A stretch of 64,000 nt of DNA, from the NCBI RefSeq assembly GCF_030848805.1, contig NC_092368.1:3692441-3756440 (forward strand), given 5' to 3'. Source of the DNA: Temnothorax longispinosus. Taxonomy: Eukaryota > Arthropoda > Insecta > Hymenoptera > Formicidae. Position numbers and translations under genes: made by a program. Positions 25,198-40,100 of this stretch are shown one piece after another (the first letter of the stretch is position 1; the number at the start of each line of letters is the position of its first letter). The notes beneath the pieces were generated by a model that had not been told where the DNA came from, made no database searches, and saw only the letters and a program-made list of their open reading frames with translations.

Positions 25198-28100
25198 CTT
25201 ATCCTTTTATTTGTACGATATGTTGCATTAGGTTACTTTCTTGTTACCCGCAATTGAATTTGTTTACTCACAAAGAGGCTCGCGAGCGGAAATGTTATAC
25301 GCGTACACGTGTGTTAAAGCTTACATTTCACCTAACCGATTACTTCTTGCTGCGTTTTTATACTCCCGAACCAATTGAGAAGTTTTACGTTTAAGTCTTT
25401 ACTCTTTTCTCTCCCGCCGTTTCCGAGTTCGTGCTCCATACCGCGTTTATAACGTTTTTTTTTTTTATTCGCGATCTCCAGTCACTTGTTAAATAACGTC
25501 GGTTTACCGCAGGATAGATAGTTGCATCGATTCCACTAATATTCTCGCCAATTTTCTTTCTCTTTCCTCTTTCACAAGTCAAATTTTTTCTTAAAAATAA
25601 AAATTGCAAAAGGTAATGGACTTTGCTGTGTGACAAAAAATTTACAGCTTTGAAAATGTTATCTTTCTTAAAACAGTGACGAGATCTTTTCGAACTCGTG
25701 TCACTTCATATTTTTATCATTACTTAATTCGTATTTCGCCAAGAGTTATAGTTTTCGCATCACGTATTGTAAAAGATTGATCTCAACAAACTTTTAGACT
25801 GCTGATTGTTCCCCGAATAATATCGTTCTCTTTCCCCTCTTTCCTCGCTCGATACCCGCGATTAAAGGATCGTAATTTCAATGCGATTAGGACGTTTGCT
25901 TATGTTTCGGTGTAACGTGTCAGGCGAGTGACAGCTTGCTCAGGGTAACGACACCTCTCGCCCTAACCCTAGCCCGTTTCTATCGCCGGGTCCCCCCCCG
26001 GGAATTTTCGTGGGTGTCGCGTCATGACCCGTGGCAGGACGTGATTGAGTTTGCAGCGACATCGCCCCGGGGGCGACGGCGGTTTCGGGACGAGGACCGA
26101 AGGGGTGAGCGGCCGCGAGTAATGAGAAAGAGTCAATCGCCCCGACGTTGTCCAGGAGAGAAATTCAGCCTGCGATGCATTAGCGGTACATCGTCCCGAG
26201 GGAATTCCCCGGAGCATCTGGTTGCCTCGGGGATCGCGTTTATCTCCTTCCCCTCCCCTTCCCCCCGAGAAACGAGTCTGGAATTGTTTCCGACTGCGAG
26301 CCTTCGATTAATCGTCGCAAAACACGCGCGACACTGTTCCCATTCTATCTCGGCATCAACGTACAACAAAATAACAATCATATCTCGGGCTCTCAAGTAT
26401 TGTTGCACGCAATTTTATATTTATCGTTCGTTATGTCAACTTTGACGCTGGCGGAGATAACTGCAGATTGCGTGCGATTTGTACGTATTACCGAATCATG
26501 TTACACAATGCAGAATTACGTAATATGCATCAGATACTAAAAATAAAGTTGACTTCAAAATTGAAATTGTGATATACTAAATAAAACGATTTAACTACGT
26601 GCAATAATTAATAATTGTACGTCTTAACGACATCGTTGAACTTGAAAATTCGACGATCACCGATGGCGTGATTAAAATTTATCGATGTCCAATCTGAAGT
26701 GCTCACAGTTATCATCGATATCGACAAATAAACCAGCGTTACGATCCAGATATCGATCAGCCTCTTAGACAGCGGAAGTTGATAATTTAAAGTACTTTAA
26801 CCTTACCTGCCGGTCTTTGTGATGATCATCTCCGTGCCGAGCTCGTTGAATTTGTCCCAAAGATCCTTGGTCTCGAGGTGGCACACCACGTGCCTCAGCT
26901 CCTCACAATTCGAACGCTCCTGGAGCAGAGGATTCACCACCGGCGAGACGCCATTTCCACTCGTGCTTCCGGTATCGTCCGTTTCCGGCTCGTCCTCCGG
27001 ACTAACTGTCTCCGAAATCGGCGGAGCACCGCGTGCGACCCCAGAACCGCTGGCTTCCCTTTCTGCAATCCATATTTTCGCAATATTCAGTAATTATCGT
27101 GCGCGACATTAAAAAAATGTAATATACAGGGTATTTCTAAATTATTTCTAAATTAAAAAATAAAACAGGCTGTAACTCGGAAACAAAGTCATATCGGACA
27201 TATATTTATATAAACTTTTTTTTTTAATTTTTGTGTCCTGAATTCCCCATCGCAATACTTCCCACTAATTTGGAAACACCTCGTACGTCTGTAAGCTCTA
27301 TAATATAGTGCTATATAATACTGAATTATCCTCTCCAGAACATACTCGTCGCCGCCGTCATTACTATGAATTATTATCCACCTCACAGCCGCGGTTTTTA
27401 TATTCGCCATCAGCGCACCGCTGTACACGGGTACACGACCGGAAACGACCGCGAGAGGGAAACCGCTTCCGGCACGATCCGATATAAAAATCGAGGATCG
27501 CTGAAGCGTAGTAAAACCTCACTGCAAGCGGAGGCCGATCGCGCTTAAGGACCGACATTTATCACTGCCGTGTCATTGACGCTCGTTTTTATCCGTTCAG
27601 CCGTATAGTCACTAAAATAGCAACGACGAACGGGAGTTAACGTGAATGAACCGCGCTCGATGAATATTTAAGAGCCGTTCAATTACAGTTATATCTCGCC
27701 GTTTCGCGACGATGTTTTCCTTGCGAGCCGCGGCACTTTCGCCGCCTCGCGCGGCGTACAAAATTAAAAACGAGGCCCGTTCATCGATTCGTAATTTACG
27801 GGAGGCCGCCCATTACCGCAAATCGTTATTAATTTTGTCCGAAGGAGCCGACGCGCGCGCGCACATATTCCGATAACTCGATTCTAAATTACGTACGTAC
27901 AGGCCTCAGAACCGATTAATATTTATCTCCGTACGCTCTTTTATGTTGCGCCGAACCTGCATCCTACTTGCGCCGAGCCTGCAAAGTTTTCAATTCCTCT
28001 CGCAAGGAAATTCTCGCGTTTACGTATGTGTGGACGTTAATGAAAAATCGCTTTCGTGACGCGCGATTTATCGCTTATTCGACAACTCTATTAGCGGAAT

Positions 28101-31100
28101 AATGAAGAAAGGGAGTGTCTCCGATTAAGATTTTAATCGGAAATTAAATGAATGTTGAGAAGCTGAAGATGGTTGAACGGGAATAAACGGTGCATCGAAA
28201 CGATGTCATTCGAGACAACATCGCGAAGATCTCGATACATAATATAAAATTATATTAAACAGTATTTAAAATCAATAACGATATAAATGTTTTATCTACT
28301 TTAATTAATCCAGTTTAAATTCTTGTTTTTATTCTTAAATATATATCAAGATATCATCGGACAATTTTCATTGTGCGGCACGGAAATGAGATCGTATCGC
28401 GGTTGTGTTAAAGCAACTTGGAAGATACGGCACGAGAGGTGTGAGGTGAGGTTCTGAGAAAATCGCGTTGATTAAAATGACTCACTTGATTAATGCCTCA
28501 AATTAACTTGGAGACGTCGCATTAAGGTGTTTTATTGAGGTGTTTTATTTTGCATAGATCGTGCTAATCTGCTGCGTTTATACGCGCAAATGTCCCCGTT
28601 TACATGCACGCCGATTCAGCCGCCTAGCGTCGTGCACGCAGTCCCGCGCCGTTCAATCACATCGACGTAAATCTAAGCGTAATCCATTTGGCGGTGGTTA
28701 TAGGTATCCAGCTATCGATGATAATATATCGTCGCGTCGGTCGCGCGATAAGCGAGCTCCTTCGACAGTTCGGCATCGCGATCGATTATAAATAACGCGC
28801 TCTGCGAACGTTCCGCGCGAGAAAAGCCAGCTTTACAATTATATTACGTAGATTGTTTCCGATTTTAATGACGCAAGGGAAAAGTAATCGGCTGATAAAG
28901 CGACGTATTGCCGTCGACGGTGATTAATCGTTGCGCCACGACGCACGGGGCGACAGGAAGTCGAGCTCTCTTTTCAAGATACACGCGAATTTCTACAGGA
29001 TGTGATTGTACGACGCGAAGATTGTGCGCTCGGCGCATGTAACTCGCCGGCGAAGGGTTTATTTTATTATAACGACGGTCAACCGTTGTTAAAATAAATG
29101 CAGTTTTAAAACAGATAAAACTTGCACGAAAAAGAAAAATAATTAAAATAGAGATACATTAAATTGATTTCATTTGTCCAATAAAATAGAATAAAATTCT
29201 TTTCGACACCACTCGTAGTGAAATCGTGCTTTGCGCAACGTATACGCCGCATCGACGAAAATATCCCGACGTGATATTTTAATAAATTTGCAGCTAATTT
29301 TTCGTGGCTTTCCGATAAGGGTCTTCTCCGCGCGCGCAGTTGAGATCAGAGTTATTTATACCTAACGGGAATGCGAGACCCAGCATCTGCCATTTTAACA
29401 GGTCCCTTCTCCGCGTAATTCGCGGACACGTATTTACCACGTGCGCCTTCGCGCGAGCGCGTTTCCATGGTAAGAGCCGTCGTTGTACTCGGGGAAACCG
29501 TAATAAACTTCGTAATGGGCAGTTACGAAGTACCGACCTGGCTGGTATGTCAGGTGCCGGCTATCAATTTTGCACGTTGATGCCGCGCGCGCGAAGAATT
29601 AATTGTCCATTCGGCATAAGGCGAAATCCGGCGCGTCGGTATTATGGCCTCGCCACTTTTCCGGTTTTCTCTCCGCGAAAATCCGCAATTGATCGCCGTA
29701 CACAACCCTACGTAAACCGTGCACGTTTCTCTTTCCTTACCGGAAAAAGAGCACGTAAAAAAAAATACAGCAAAATTTCAACCTAGCTAATATAATACGA
29801 TATTCGATAGAAGGGCTGGCGAACTAGACGGGTGTTATTGCTAAAATATTATATTACCTTAGAGCTAGTTCGTTAGCCCTTCTATCGAATATTGTTTTAT
29901 ACAAAGCGAACAGTTAATTATTGTTTAATATAATACAATTGTAAGCTAAAAGCAGGGCGAAAATACCGCGCGAAATAAATACGTACAAGTGTAACTGACT
30001 GCCAGTATAACTGAATTTCACATAATTTGATAAATATAATAAAAACGACTGAACAAATATCCCAATATCTCACGATTTTAATGGCACAACAGTTCTTTTC
30101 AATGTTACTTCGATTTTATACGAATGTATATTACGCGCGCGGCGAAGATAAATCGAAATATTCACATCGCGATTTTTAGATCTCTTGTACAGGGTAAACG
30201 CTCACCGATACACAAACGAGGAAGTAACGCGGTAGTAAATAAAGTCTCTTGGTTTACCTTAAGTTACTGCAGGTTATAATTTCACGTACCGCCGCTTTCC
30301 TGGCCGGCATCACGCTAATAACGCTAAACTAAAGCAAGCCCCATCGTAAGTGGATAATTATCCTTTTTCCAGGCGCTACCGCGCGCTCATTACATCGCTC
30401 GCCGACCGTGTATGACCGTCGTGCCGTAATCGAGGACATTAGTCATATTGTATTTAATAACGTCTAAACCGCGGCCTGAGATCAGAGAAATGATCCTCGA
30501 AGCTTCGGTCGATGTTATTGATCAGCCGCAAAAATGATTGACGGTAATACGTGCCACGAATTATCCAGTTCGATATGTAAATTATCCTCACGTCCTTCGT
30601 TATTTCGCCCCGTATATACACCACGCGCATTTTGCGGTAAACGCGGCCATTCGATCGTCGACTACCTTGTGCAAGAGAGAGAGAAAGGAAAAAAATTTAG
30701 CTTTACAAAGAAATAAACTCTAAAATCGAATGAGTGCGTCTTGCACTCTTGCATGCATACAGTTTTCCTAGTACAAATTGACATCGTAAGTTATTATAGT
30801 ACTCTCTGTATAAATTACAATGCATAATGATCGCAATCTCCATTTTGTTCTACGTATTTCGCCTCGCATCGACCAACCTTCCTGCCTCCTGCCTCTGTAT
30901 CTTAAATGAAATATATTTTATATATTTTATGAAGTATCGAAAGTACGCATTACGATTGATATCGTATACGGCGCATACATTATGTAAAATTATCCCGCGA
31001 TTACATCTCCAATTCGCTTCACATGGTTATATCGCGCGTTTATATTTCTTGCCTCTCTATGTGCATCTTTACAACACGCGTGATAAATTGTAGAAAATAA

Positions 31101-34100
31101 CGTATACTGAACTTATATCTTCACGAACGTGGACGTATTTATTAAACCGTGCAATATGGAAAGTGTTTAGCGCCAATCCCTGGTTGTTAACCGTTAATAC
31201 GGCATTAATTTGCGCCTGGGCAAATGTATAATTCCAAAATTTTTAAAAACGATCCGCAAAAGTCATCCGTGAAAGGTGAACTTTAATTCTTCTTAATATA
31301 GTAGATTTCAAAATATTTAATTACAGTTTCTTTAAAAAAATTTGAATGTATTTTTGAAAAATGTTCATCGCCCAATTATGGAAGAGTGTAATATGTTTAA
31401 ACTTTCTAAAATAATACTGGAAATAAATATATCGATAAAGGAGCTTCGAAGTAAAATTTTAAGAGTCAACACAAAATCTCTTGTCGCACAGAAAATTACT
31501 TGCCATGTACCATATATTATGTTTTTATTTTATATTGTTATTATCTTAATAATATCTTTCTCTTTTCTTAATGATACGTGCCTCTTTTTCCGACTTTCGA
31601 ATATTCCTAATTTCTTTATTCCTGACACCCTAAAGAGTGTTTGTCTATTTAGACAAATGGACCGCTTTGGTAAAGGTTAAAAGCAATTTGATCCGATAAA
31701 CCGGGCGACTTGTTTGCGCAATAGTAAACTCCTCGGCGGCCGCTACACATCGCGGAATATTAGGTACGAATTACCACTTGCAATAACAGTAATCTTCATT
31801 CGTCGGCCGGCTTTTAGCCGTAAAACGGCCGCGGAGAGTCCCTTGCGGTCGCCGGGCTCTGTATTTACGTTGCGCTTCGAGCTCTCGCGGCTGCGAACCT
31901 TTCAATATAGAAGGATCTTCGTCGGCGGGGATTATCCGCACGCAACTCGTCGTTTCCACCGCAAGAGAGCCGATAACCACAAAGCAATAATTAATTACCG
32001 TCGGCACCGATACGCCAATTTATCGACGATTATTACCCGGCGAGAGGGGGCCCGCGTACACCTGCACGAGTCGAGCTACGCGCGCGTTTAACACTCCGCG
32101 AAGAAGTTATTTAACAGCCGCGAGATCGAGTACATAAATTCTGAAACGGCCGATCGATATCGCTTCATTAATACAGCTCGATGGGCGTAGCCGGAATTAT
32201 GGTTACACCCGTGACGAAGAAACGTGAAGTTGTTCGCACAATTCTTTGTTACGGGGATTGTTCTTATTCAAAATTGCATAAAGCATCATTTAACCCTTTC
32301 GAGCACATTAAGTATTGCGCAGAGTTTCATTCTCTCTTTCTTAAATTTAATTCTCTATCTTCAGGAATCTTTGCCAAACGTCTTCATTTACAATATTAAA
32401 GATTACTCTCGTTAATGCGTTAATAAATTACAATATTATTAACGTTAATAAATTCTTGATCTCGCTCTCATAACTCCAGGTATCTTTATTTCTTCTCAAC
32501 AGCGACGCGCTGAGATTGAAGGCGAATTGATTTGGAATATTTTGAGAATTAAGGGACTCTTTGATTTCGTTGCGTGCGTGCGCGAGCTCGACACTCGTCG
32601 ATTAGAAACAATAATCACCGACGACGACGACGTGCATCGCGAGACGCATTATTTCCCAGGAACATCGCGTGGGCTGAAATCGAGCGTGTTTCCTCGCTTA
32701 ATTGCGGGGAGACAGAGGAGAGCGACAAGGGAAAGAGAGAGAATCGGCGTCCTCGGATATCCGTGATTAAGTTGCCAGCGAGGGTCGCGCGTCTTGACGC
32801 GATAAGAGCCCGGCATCAGGCGATACCTGCTGCGTCACGTCGATCGCGGACGTACCGAGGGAACCCGCCGGTTTTTCGAGACGTCGCCAGCACAAATAAG
32901 CGCCTGGCAGAAACCAGTGATTTTCACCGGTCGCGCACCGACGTTACGTAAAGCGTCGCAATTGGCGACATGGCGGTTCGATAAAAGTCGTAACCATCTT
33001 CTTTGCATCAGACTGACAGTAGACGTTTACCATTGTATTCTCTGGTTTTACATTCGTGATAGATAAAAGAGAATTTAATATTTTTTTTTTATTTTTTTTT
33101 TTAAGAGAGCAAACAATTGTATTGAGATGCTCGGTGTTTTATAATCATTCGTCGCACAACAATTTCATCTTCTGGTCCATTCGAATCTAGGAATCGAGCT
33201 AGGAAAGTGCTCATGATTACCGAAGCGTTATACAATTGGCACATAATTGGGAAGACATAGGTACACGAGCGACTCGCGGGATCTCGATGTGTGGTCCGCC
33301 ATCCGCGTATTTTTATTCGACACGATCTACGGCCGTGTTAAACGACTGACGAAACGGATGACGAGCCGCGCGCCGTGGCGGCCGAGTATCTGTTTCCCGG
33401 CGGCCGCGCGCGTCTTGGCTCTCTTGGCGAATCTCGCGGCTTTACGGCACGCCGAGTGAGTTACGGTTGCGAGTGCGCACGCGGACGAAGCGGATCAAAG
33501 CGCTCGCGGGACAGATTGAAACGGGTCGTGAGCGCGGACGACGATCTACGAGGCTCGCGGTACGAGGGGACTGAACACCAACCTCGTTCCGTTTGATCCG
33601 ATTGCGCGCGAACGAACTCGTTAGAATCACTAAGCATCGTCAAATTGATGTCTCCACTTCGCGTTTTGATTCCGCAACGTGAATACTCGGCTACGCCGAG
33701 TGCAATCACTGATTTTGTATCAATTGAATGTATGAGAAATATCAAAGATTAAGATTTTAAATTAAAATTTGATCTTTAATTTTTGCAAGATAGGGAAAAC
33801 GATGCAAGGGAGACGCTTTTCAGACATTTATATTTCTTTAAGTAAAAAAAATAAAAAGATTTTCTTTCCCAAGATAAAGTTTCCACTCTAATAAAATATA
33901 TATAACTCGTCGGTGCTCCAAGAGTTAACAATGTAATTTAACAGCAGAAACGATGGCGATATCATAAATACTTTCCAGCGGAAGTCGACGTCTGTTCGAG
34001 GAGACAAGTTTACGAGCGAGCGCAGCGTGCGCGAATGAATTATGATCGTCACCGAAAATCGAAAATATTCACGGCTGACGGGAACGCGCGTTCCGTATAT

Positions 34101-37100
34101 TACGAGGCCGTGCAATATCGCGGCCGTTTCTTCGAATTGCATTTTAATTTAGCGCCGCCGATAACGGGTCCTCCACCGCGCTAATAACACACGGAACGAG
34201 CCATCCCTCCGCCCTTCTCCCTTCGAGGTCTAAATATCTAATTAAGATAGCGGAAAGCGTATTAAAAACGCTCTGTCAAGCGTCGCCGGAATTACGCCGA
34301 CTCATCGATCTGTCATTAATGAAAAGTAAATTAGCAATATAGGCCGGGCGTGCGTTGCGCGCGACCGCGCGAGGGGAAAGACTCTGTGTCGCGGAAGTCT
34401 ACGTTTGCCGTGCAACGAGGTAAATTGAGTATTGACGCGCCGTATCTGATCGCGCGCGATAGGAGGAACGTCTTCGGATCGATCAATCAATCTGTCGACA
34501 GGTAATTAAAACCGGCACCTTGTTTGTTCGCGAAACGTAAATTAATCTGAGCGTGACGCGGTGCGTTCCTTTCTCCGTTTCGGCGAAGATGACGTACTTT
34601 TGCGTCGCGCCCGACATCCGCAAAAAATTGATTACGCCATTCGGGGCCATCGACGTCTCACTTCGCGTCAATGTTCGCGAAACAATTCTGCAGAAAGAGA
34701 ACGGGACTTGAATATATAATTAGAAGATAAAAAAAAGTAGGTATGCGAGTTTAAAATTAACGATACCATACAATAAATGTACAGGAAGATACTGAAGAAA
34801 ATGCATGGTAGATGACTTTATATAAGTAGCTTTACTAATTAGAAAATAAATAAATTATTGTACTAATATGTTTAATCAATTAATGCGATACTGTCTCTTT
34901 CTCTTTCTCTTTCCTAAAGAACTGCAACTTTTTTTAATTACAGAAACTGTGTAAATAATTAATATATTGTATATGCACACACACGTTATATACTTCTAAT
35001 AAGTATATACGGAAAAGATATATTTGCTCTCTCTATGTAGATGGTATTAAATCAATTTTAATCATGTGACTTTTGGCAAACTTGTAAGTGTACGTAATTT
35101 ATGATCGGTAAAAAGATAGAAGTTTACATCTTGCGCGAATACACAGCTTGGCACGCAATACGCTTAAAAAAACTGCGATTTAAAAAAAATGCGAACGTAA
35201 TAGCATTTTAATATCGTCTACTATTGAGATCAAGGCCAGTTCATTACGTTAGTCGACGCAGTCATTATACGTTAATCATCAAGAGTAGTTCACGCCAACA
35301 TTAAAACGTCATGTTAAAAGTAACCCTTTTTATAAACATAAAATCTCCTATTCCCATGAATTTAAAACCAGAAAATCTAGAGTAAAATCTTTCAAAATGG
35401 TCTTTTTTTTTTAATTCGCCACTCAAACTTCTGAAAACTTTTTTGATCCGTTTTCTTTATTCGACGTTCCTCGATTTAAAAATATTCGATTATAGCTATA
35501 AAATTTCTTCGTATGAAAATGACAATGGCTAAGAGATAACGCCCATAAGTTGGTACAAACCGCCAACACGCGGAAACGCGAAAGGAAACACGATTGGCAA
35601 ACCAAGGGAGCTAGCCCGCCGTGTCTCTCTCATATTACATACGTATCTCCTCGATATCACCGCGGAACGAGCGTCAGCGTGGCAGGAAGGCGCTAACAAA
35701 TGTCGTTCGCGCCTCGTATTTCAAGCACTGTCATTTGTACGTTGCGCCGCGCTCTCGACAGAGGTAACGAAGTGACGATGACTTCGACGATTCCTTCCTT
35801 TTCTCTTCCTGCCCGCCTCTCGCTATTATGAAATTGAACCGGTCCTCTCCGCGGATTGTCTGCCGCAAGCGCCGCCGAGTCATTTTAAACGAAATGCGCG
35901 CGGTTCGTGCATATTAAAGTGTATCACGCGTCAAATACGAATAATTAAACGATTCTTGACGGTCGCATTGTACGATCCGACACTTAGATTAATCAAATCG
36001 TACCTGGAAAACTTTTAATTTAATTAAATTGAACGTTCTATTATCTAATACAATCAATATTTCGATAGTTCGCGTTACAAAAATGTATATATCCATTTAT
36101 ATTTACAACTCCAATCTCTCCGTTATTTTTTTCTAATTATCATCTGCATTTTGCCGGTTACGGGAACGCGGGTGATCGATAGCCTAATCGTTGGTAAGAT
36201 ACCGTGGGCAGACGTGGAGAGAGAGAGAGAGAGGCGCTCTATGATTTCAAAGCGCACAAACCAATCGGTTTTACCCGAGTAAGAACGCAGCGTGTAATCG
36301 CGGCTGAACGAAGCATATCGTCATCGTTCGATGCTCGCCGCTGCTTTCTACGAACGGTTTCCATACCCTGGAAAATCGACCGATCGCCTGTCATTACCGG
36401 CAATTTGCAAAACTATCGGAACGGAGGAATGCGAATGTAATCTCGAGCTCCATCCACGCCTCTCTAATAACCGCGCTCTGTTACGTTGCGTTTCGCCTTT
36501 CGAAAACAACGTCGTCGCTCGTCCATCTCCACGCAAACGTTGTTGTAATGAGTGTAATATCAGCCGCGAACTCTTATCTAACGAACTAAATAATATCTGC
36601 GTGTGTGTACCGACGCGAATGAGGTAATAATACGATATGTATGTACATTTATCACGTATTCCCACAGTGTGACGACTTATTCCCGTAACATAACGTAACG
36701 CGATATTCCGTAAATTAAAATACAGTGATAAAAAGCAGTTGTCTGCGAAATCTTACAAAACGATTTGCAACTCTTGGCAGGATCACTGTGATCAGGTAAA
36801 ATGTCATAATAAAACCTTGCGTGGCTGTCGATCGAAGATCATTTCACGATATTTCAACCGTATTTTCACCGCCTTGCTAAAGAATTTAAACCTGGAGATT
36901 ACTGATTCACATTTCAGATATAGCCGAGAGATTTTCAAATAAAACTGAACACTTTCTGATAACTCGTAATAAAAAGAATCACGTCTAATGAAAGTATAAA
37001 CCCAATTCTTGTATTGTCATGGTTGGCGTTTATCAACGAAAGGCGTTGATTCAAACACGACGATGTATCTCGGTTGCGATGAAGAGAAGCGGATCGCCGG

Positions 37101-40100
37101 GACCACCTCGGAGTGGAATCGTCGCACTCGCTCTGACCAAGAGAATCGTCTTCGAAGCCATCGCGTTCGATGCCCGCTCGTGTCAACGATCGTTTAAGTA
37201 TCCGGCGTGAACCAGGTGGGTGAACCACGAAGTGGGACGACATGAATAAGGGACACCGACTAGATAAATGTTGACTGCACTTTCCGTTGCAGTCAACACT
37301 CTCGGCTCGATGTATCAGTTATTGATAAAGAAAATAAAGAATCATATACTCGCTTATGACTCCAAATTATATGTATAATTGTATTATTTTAATTGTAATA
37401 TGTAAAACTGTAACTGTTACATCATTATTTTTATGCCATTCTAAAGATCAGAAACTAATAGGATAAATAATTTCTAGTGAAAAGAATCGCTCACTAATAA
37501 TTTTTTAGTTGCATAAAATAATATATATTTTTCATAAGTTATAACGCACGTGTAAGCTCTTATTATTCTTATATTTCTTATAATCGTTGTTATTTATTAA
37601 TATACCATATTAACATGACGAAATTTACATGTTATTCATTAACTGTGTTAACTTTTGACTCAAAACACGTGCACATCTTTGTTTCTTTTTTTTCACAAAC
37701 ATTTTATTTCAAAGACTCTTCACACGTCGCCCCACCACCACCTGTTTTTTACTCAAACCGACCGATCCGACCGGTCGGAATCGACCGGTCGTAACTTTGC
37801 TCTCGGCCGAGTAGCTCTTCCCGCTTAACTAAGTCATTGGCTATTTATTATGGTTGACACTCCGACGAAACCCTATATGTCCCCGTGACGCTCTTTTATT
37901 TCGCCGAGCTCCGCGCGACCGGCTCGTGAAAACGAGCTACCGTTTATTCCCGCGTATCCCGGGGATACCTGGGGGCCGTTTGGGAATTAACGCGCTCCAC
38001 GGACCCGCTTTGTTCGCGTCGTCCGCGAACCCGCTGAGTTTCAATCGAGAATTCGCGAGGCCCCGCACCTGCGCGTGCGTGAAGAAATAAAAGGACAGAG
38101 GGGGGCTTAAGGGCCCGCGATTACTCAAAACGCAGGCCCTCAGGTCCCGCGAGCGTCGTTCGAAGTCCGTTCGAAATCGATTCGAAGAAACTCGGCGTCG
38201 GTGAACGCGCCGCTTTAATTCTATTAAAATTCTTCACAGTGCGTTCGCCACATTTATGCCGGCCAAACAAGGAGTTTTACAGTATCGTTGACGCTCCAAA
38301 TAAAATACAACGTTGCGATTGACAATATACTAGCACAAAATAATGGTTTCCAAAAAATATCGTGTTATTACCTTCATTTCTAGCGTCACACATTCATGAT
38401 AAAGAATATTTTTAAATCTTCGTTGAATCAGAAAGAGAGCGAAGTATAGAAAGAGAGAGATAAATTATATTTATCGCTAAATATACCAAAGCGCTTGTTC
38501 TAATCAATTCTGTTCGCGATCGCGCGCGATAAGATATTTGAAGAAACTTCCTGCTTTTCCGCTTCTTACGACTTATCGGTTATCATGGCCTCCGCATTGC
38601 GACTTCCTTCAGGGGCGTGTACAACTATAAATTCACTTCTGAATATATACCACACGTTCTCTCAACAACGGGAAAAGTATGGCGACGGCCCAGACCCGAA
38701 TTCGACCGCGCGTCTCTTCTCTCGCGATATCTCTTGCACGCTCATCGACTTCGGACCAGTTCAGGCAAACTCAAACAAACTCCGGTGTTGAGATAACAAT
38801 GTTAAGCGGTAAACGCGGGGCCGATAGCGCGCCGAGCTTAATCCCATAGTTATGCCCGATGAATACCGGTTTCCCTGCGGTACGTAACACATCGGATTTA
38901 ACACAAATGTTCGATAGTAAAAATAAATCTTGCCTAACGGCCGTCGATTCCATCGGTCGACGACACACGGTACTTTCCTCGTTTTAACATCTCATTTAAA
39001 TTTCTCGCCCGCGAGAGAACGAGCGAGCGAGCGAGCGAGCGAAGGTGCAAGAAAACAAACGTCGCCAAACAACGGCATCAAGCAGCACGAGGACCATCGG
39101 ATGGACAGATTTACATAAGGACACAGCTATGGCGCATAAGCGTATTTACCAAAGAAACGACCGATCTAACTCGCTTTATTGTTTTTCAGAACTTATATTG
39201 AGAATTTCGATTGTTAAGAATCGAATCGTGCTCTCGAGCGATTCAATAATTTATCCCAATAGCGCGATTGCTTGTCTATTCGATGTAACACAAAGATTCG
39301 AGCGTCAACCGTTACCTTGGACTTAGAATAGAAAAATAGAAAGCTTGTCTGAATCAATTATTAGGCTACGGAAGAAAGAACGACAACAGCGATCCATTTT
39401 CACGATAGAGAAATATTCAATAATCGATACTTTAAAGTATTTTATACTTTCAACAGGTAAACTTTAATTCGTACGTTTATTTTCACACAATAAAAATCAT
39501 TTTTAGAGTTGCCTTATATTCTTTTAATGAAGAGAGAGATTCAACCAGTTTCTTTCTTTTCCCTTGTTGTTAAAAGTAAAACCTGTCTTTGATTTACGCG
39601 ACGAATATCGATCTGAATGAAAGAAGTTCAACGCGACGAAGTTTTACGACACGATGAAGTTCGCGGGATCGCAGATTTACTTCGCACACCCTCTCGGCGC
39701 GCCCGAGAGTACACACGCCCGTACGCGTCTGCATTTGCGTGTGTCCGCTGCGAGAGGAGAGCCCGATTCATGCCGCCGTTTGCCGGAGTTTATTTGGGAA
39801 TGGCGGCCCGTTTCCGTGGGTGAATTGCAGCGAGTCCGACCGTAAATTTCGCGCCGCGTAGGATCTTCGTGGGCGATTATTCGCCGCGGGCGTCCAAGAT
39901 ACGCGATGATGAAACCGAACACCATCGGGTCTCGTTCGGACGTCTGGGCTGGGGCCTGGAGAGCGGCCACGGCCGTTTCCAGAATTCCGATGGGACACCT
40001 CACCTGGCCGAGCTGATACGCGGTGCACAACGGGTTTTTTTTCGGGCCTCGCCTCGCCCGGGCCCCGCGTGTTCACCACTACGTATTTCACTGCGCACCA

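Noticed and set aside
19220..27062. Assignment to optomotor-blind / Tbx2-3
   Set aside because: NSMHKYQPR is common to many T-box classes, but QNQLITKLKIDSNPFAKGF with DSSRLTD is the Tbx20 pattern.
37740..37800. Clustered CCGACCGGTCGG palindromes as a regulatory site
   Set aside because: Only two or three short copies; could be chance in CpG-rich DNA.
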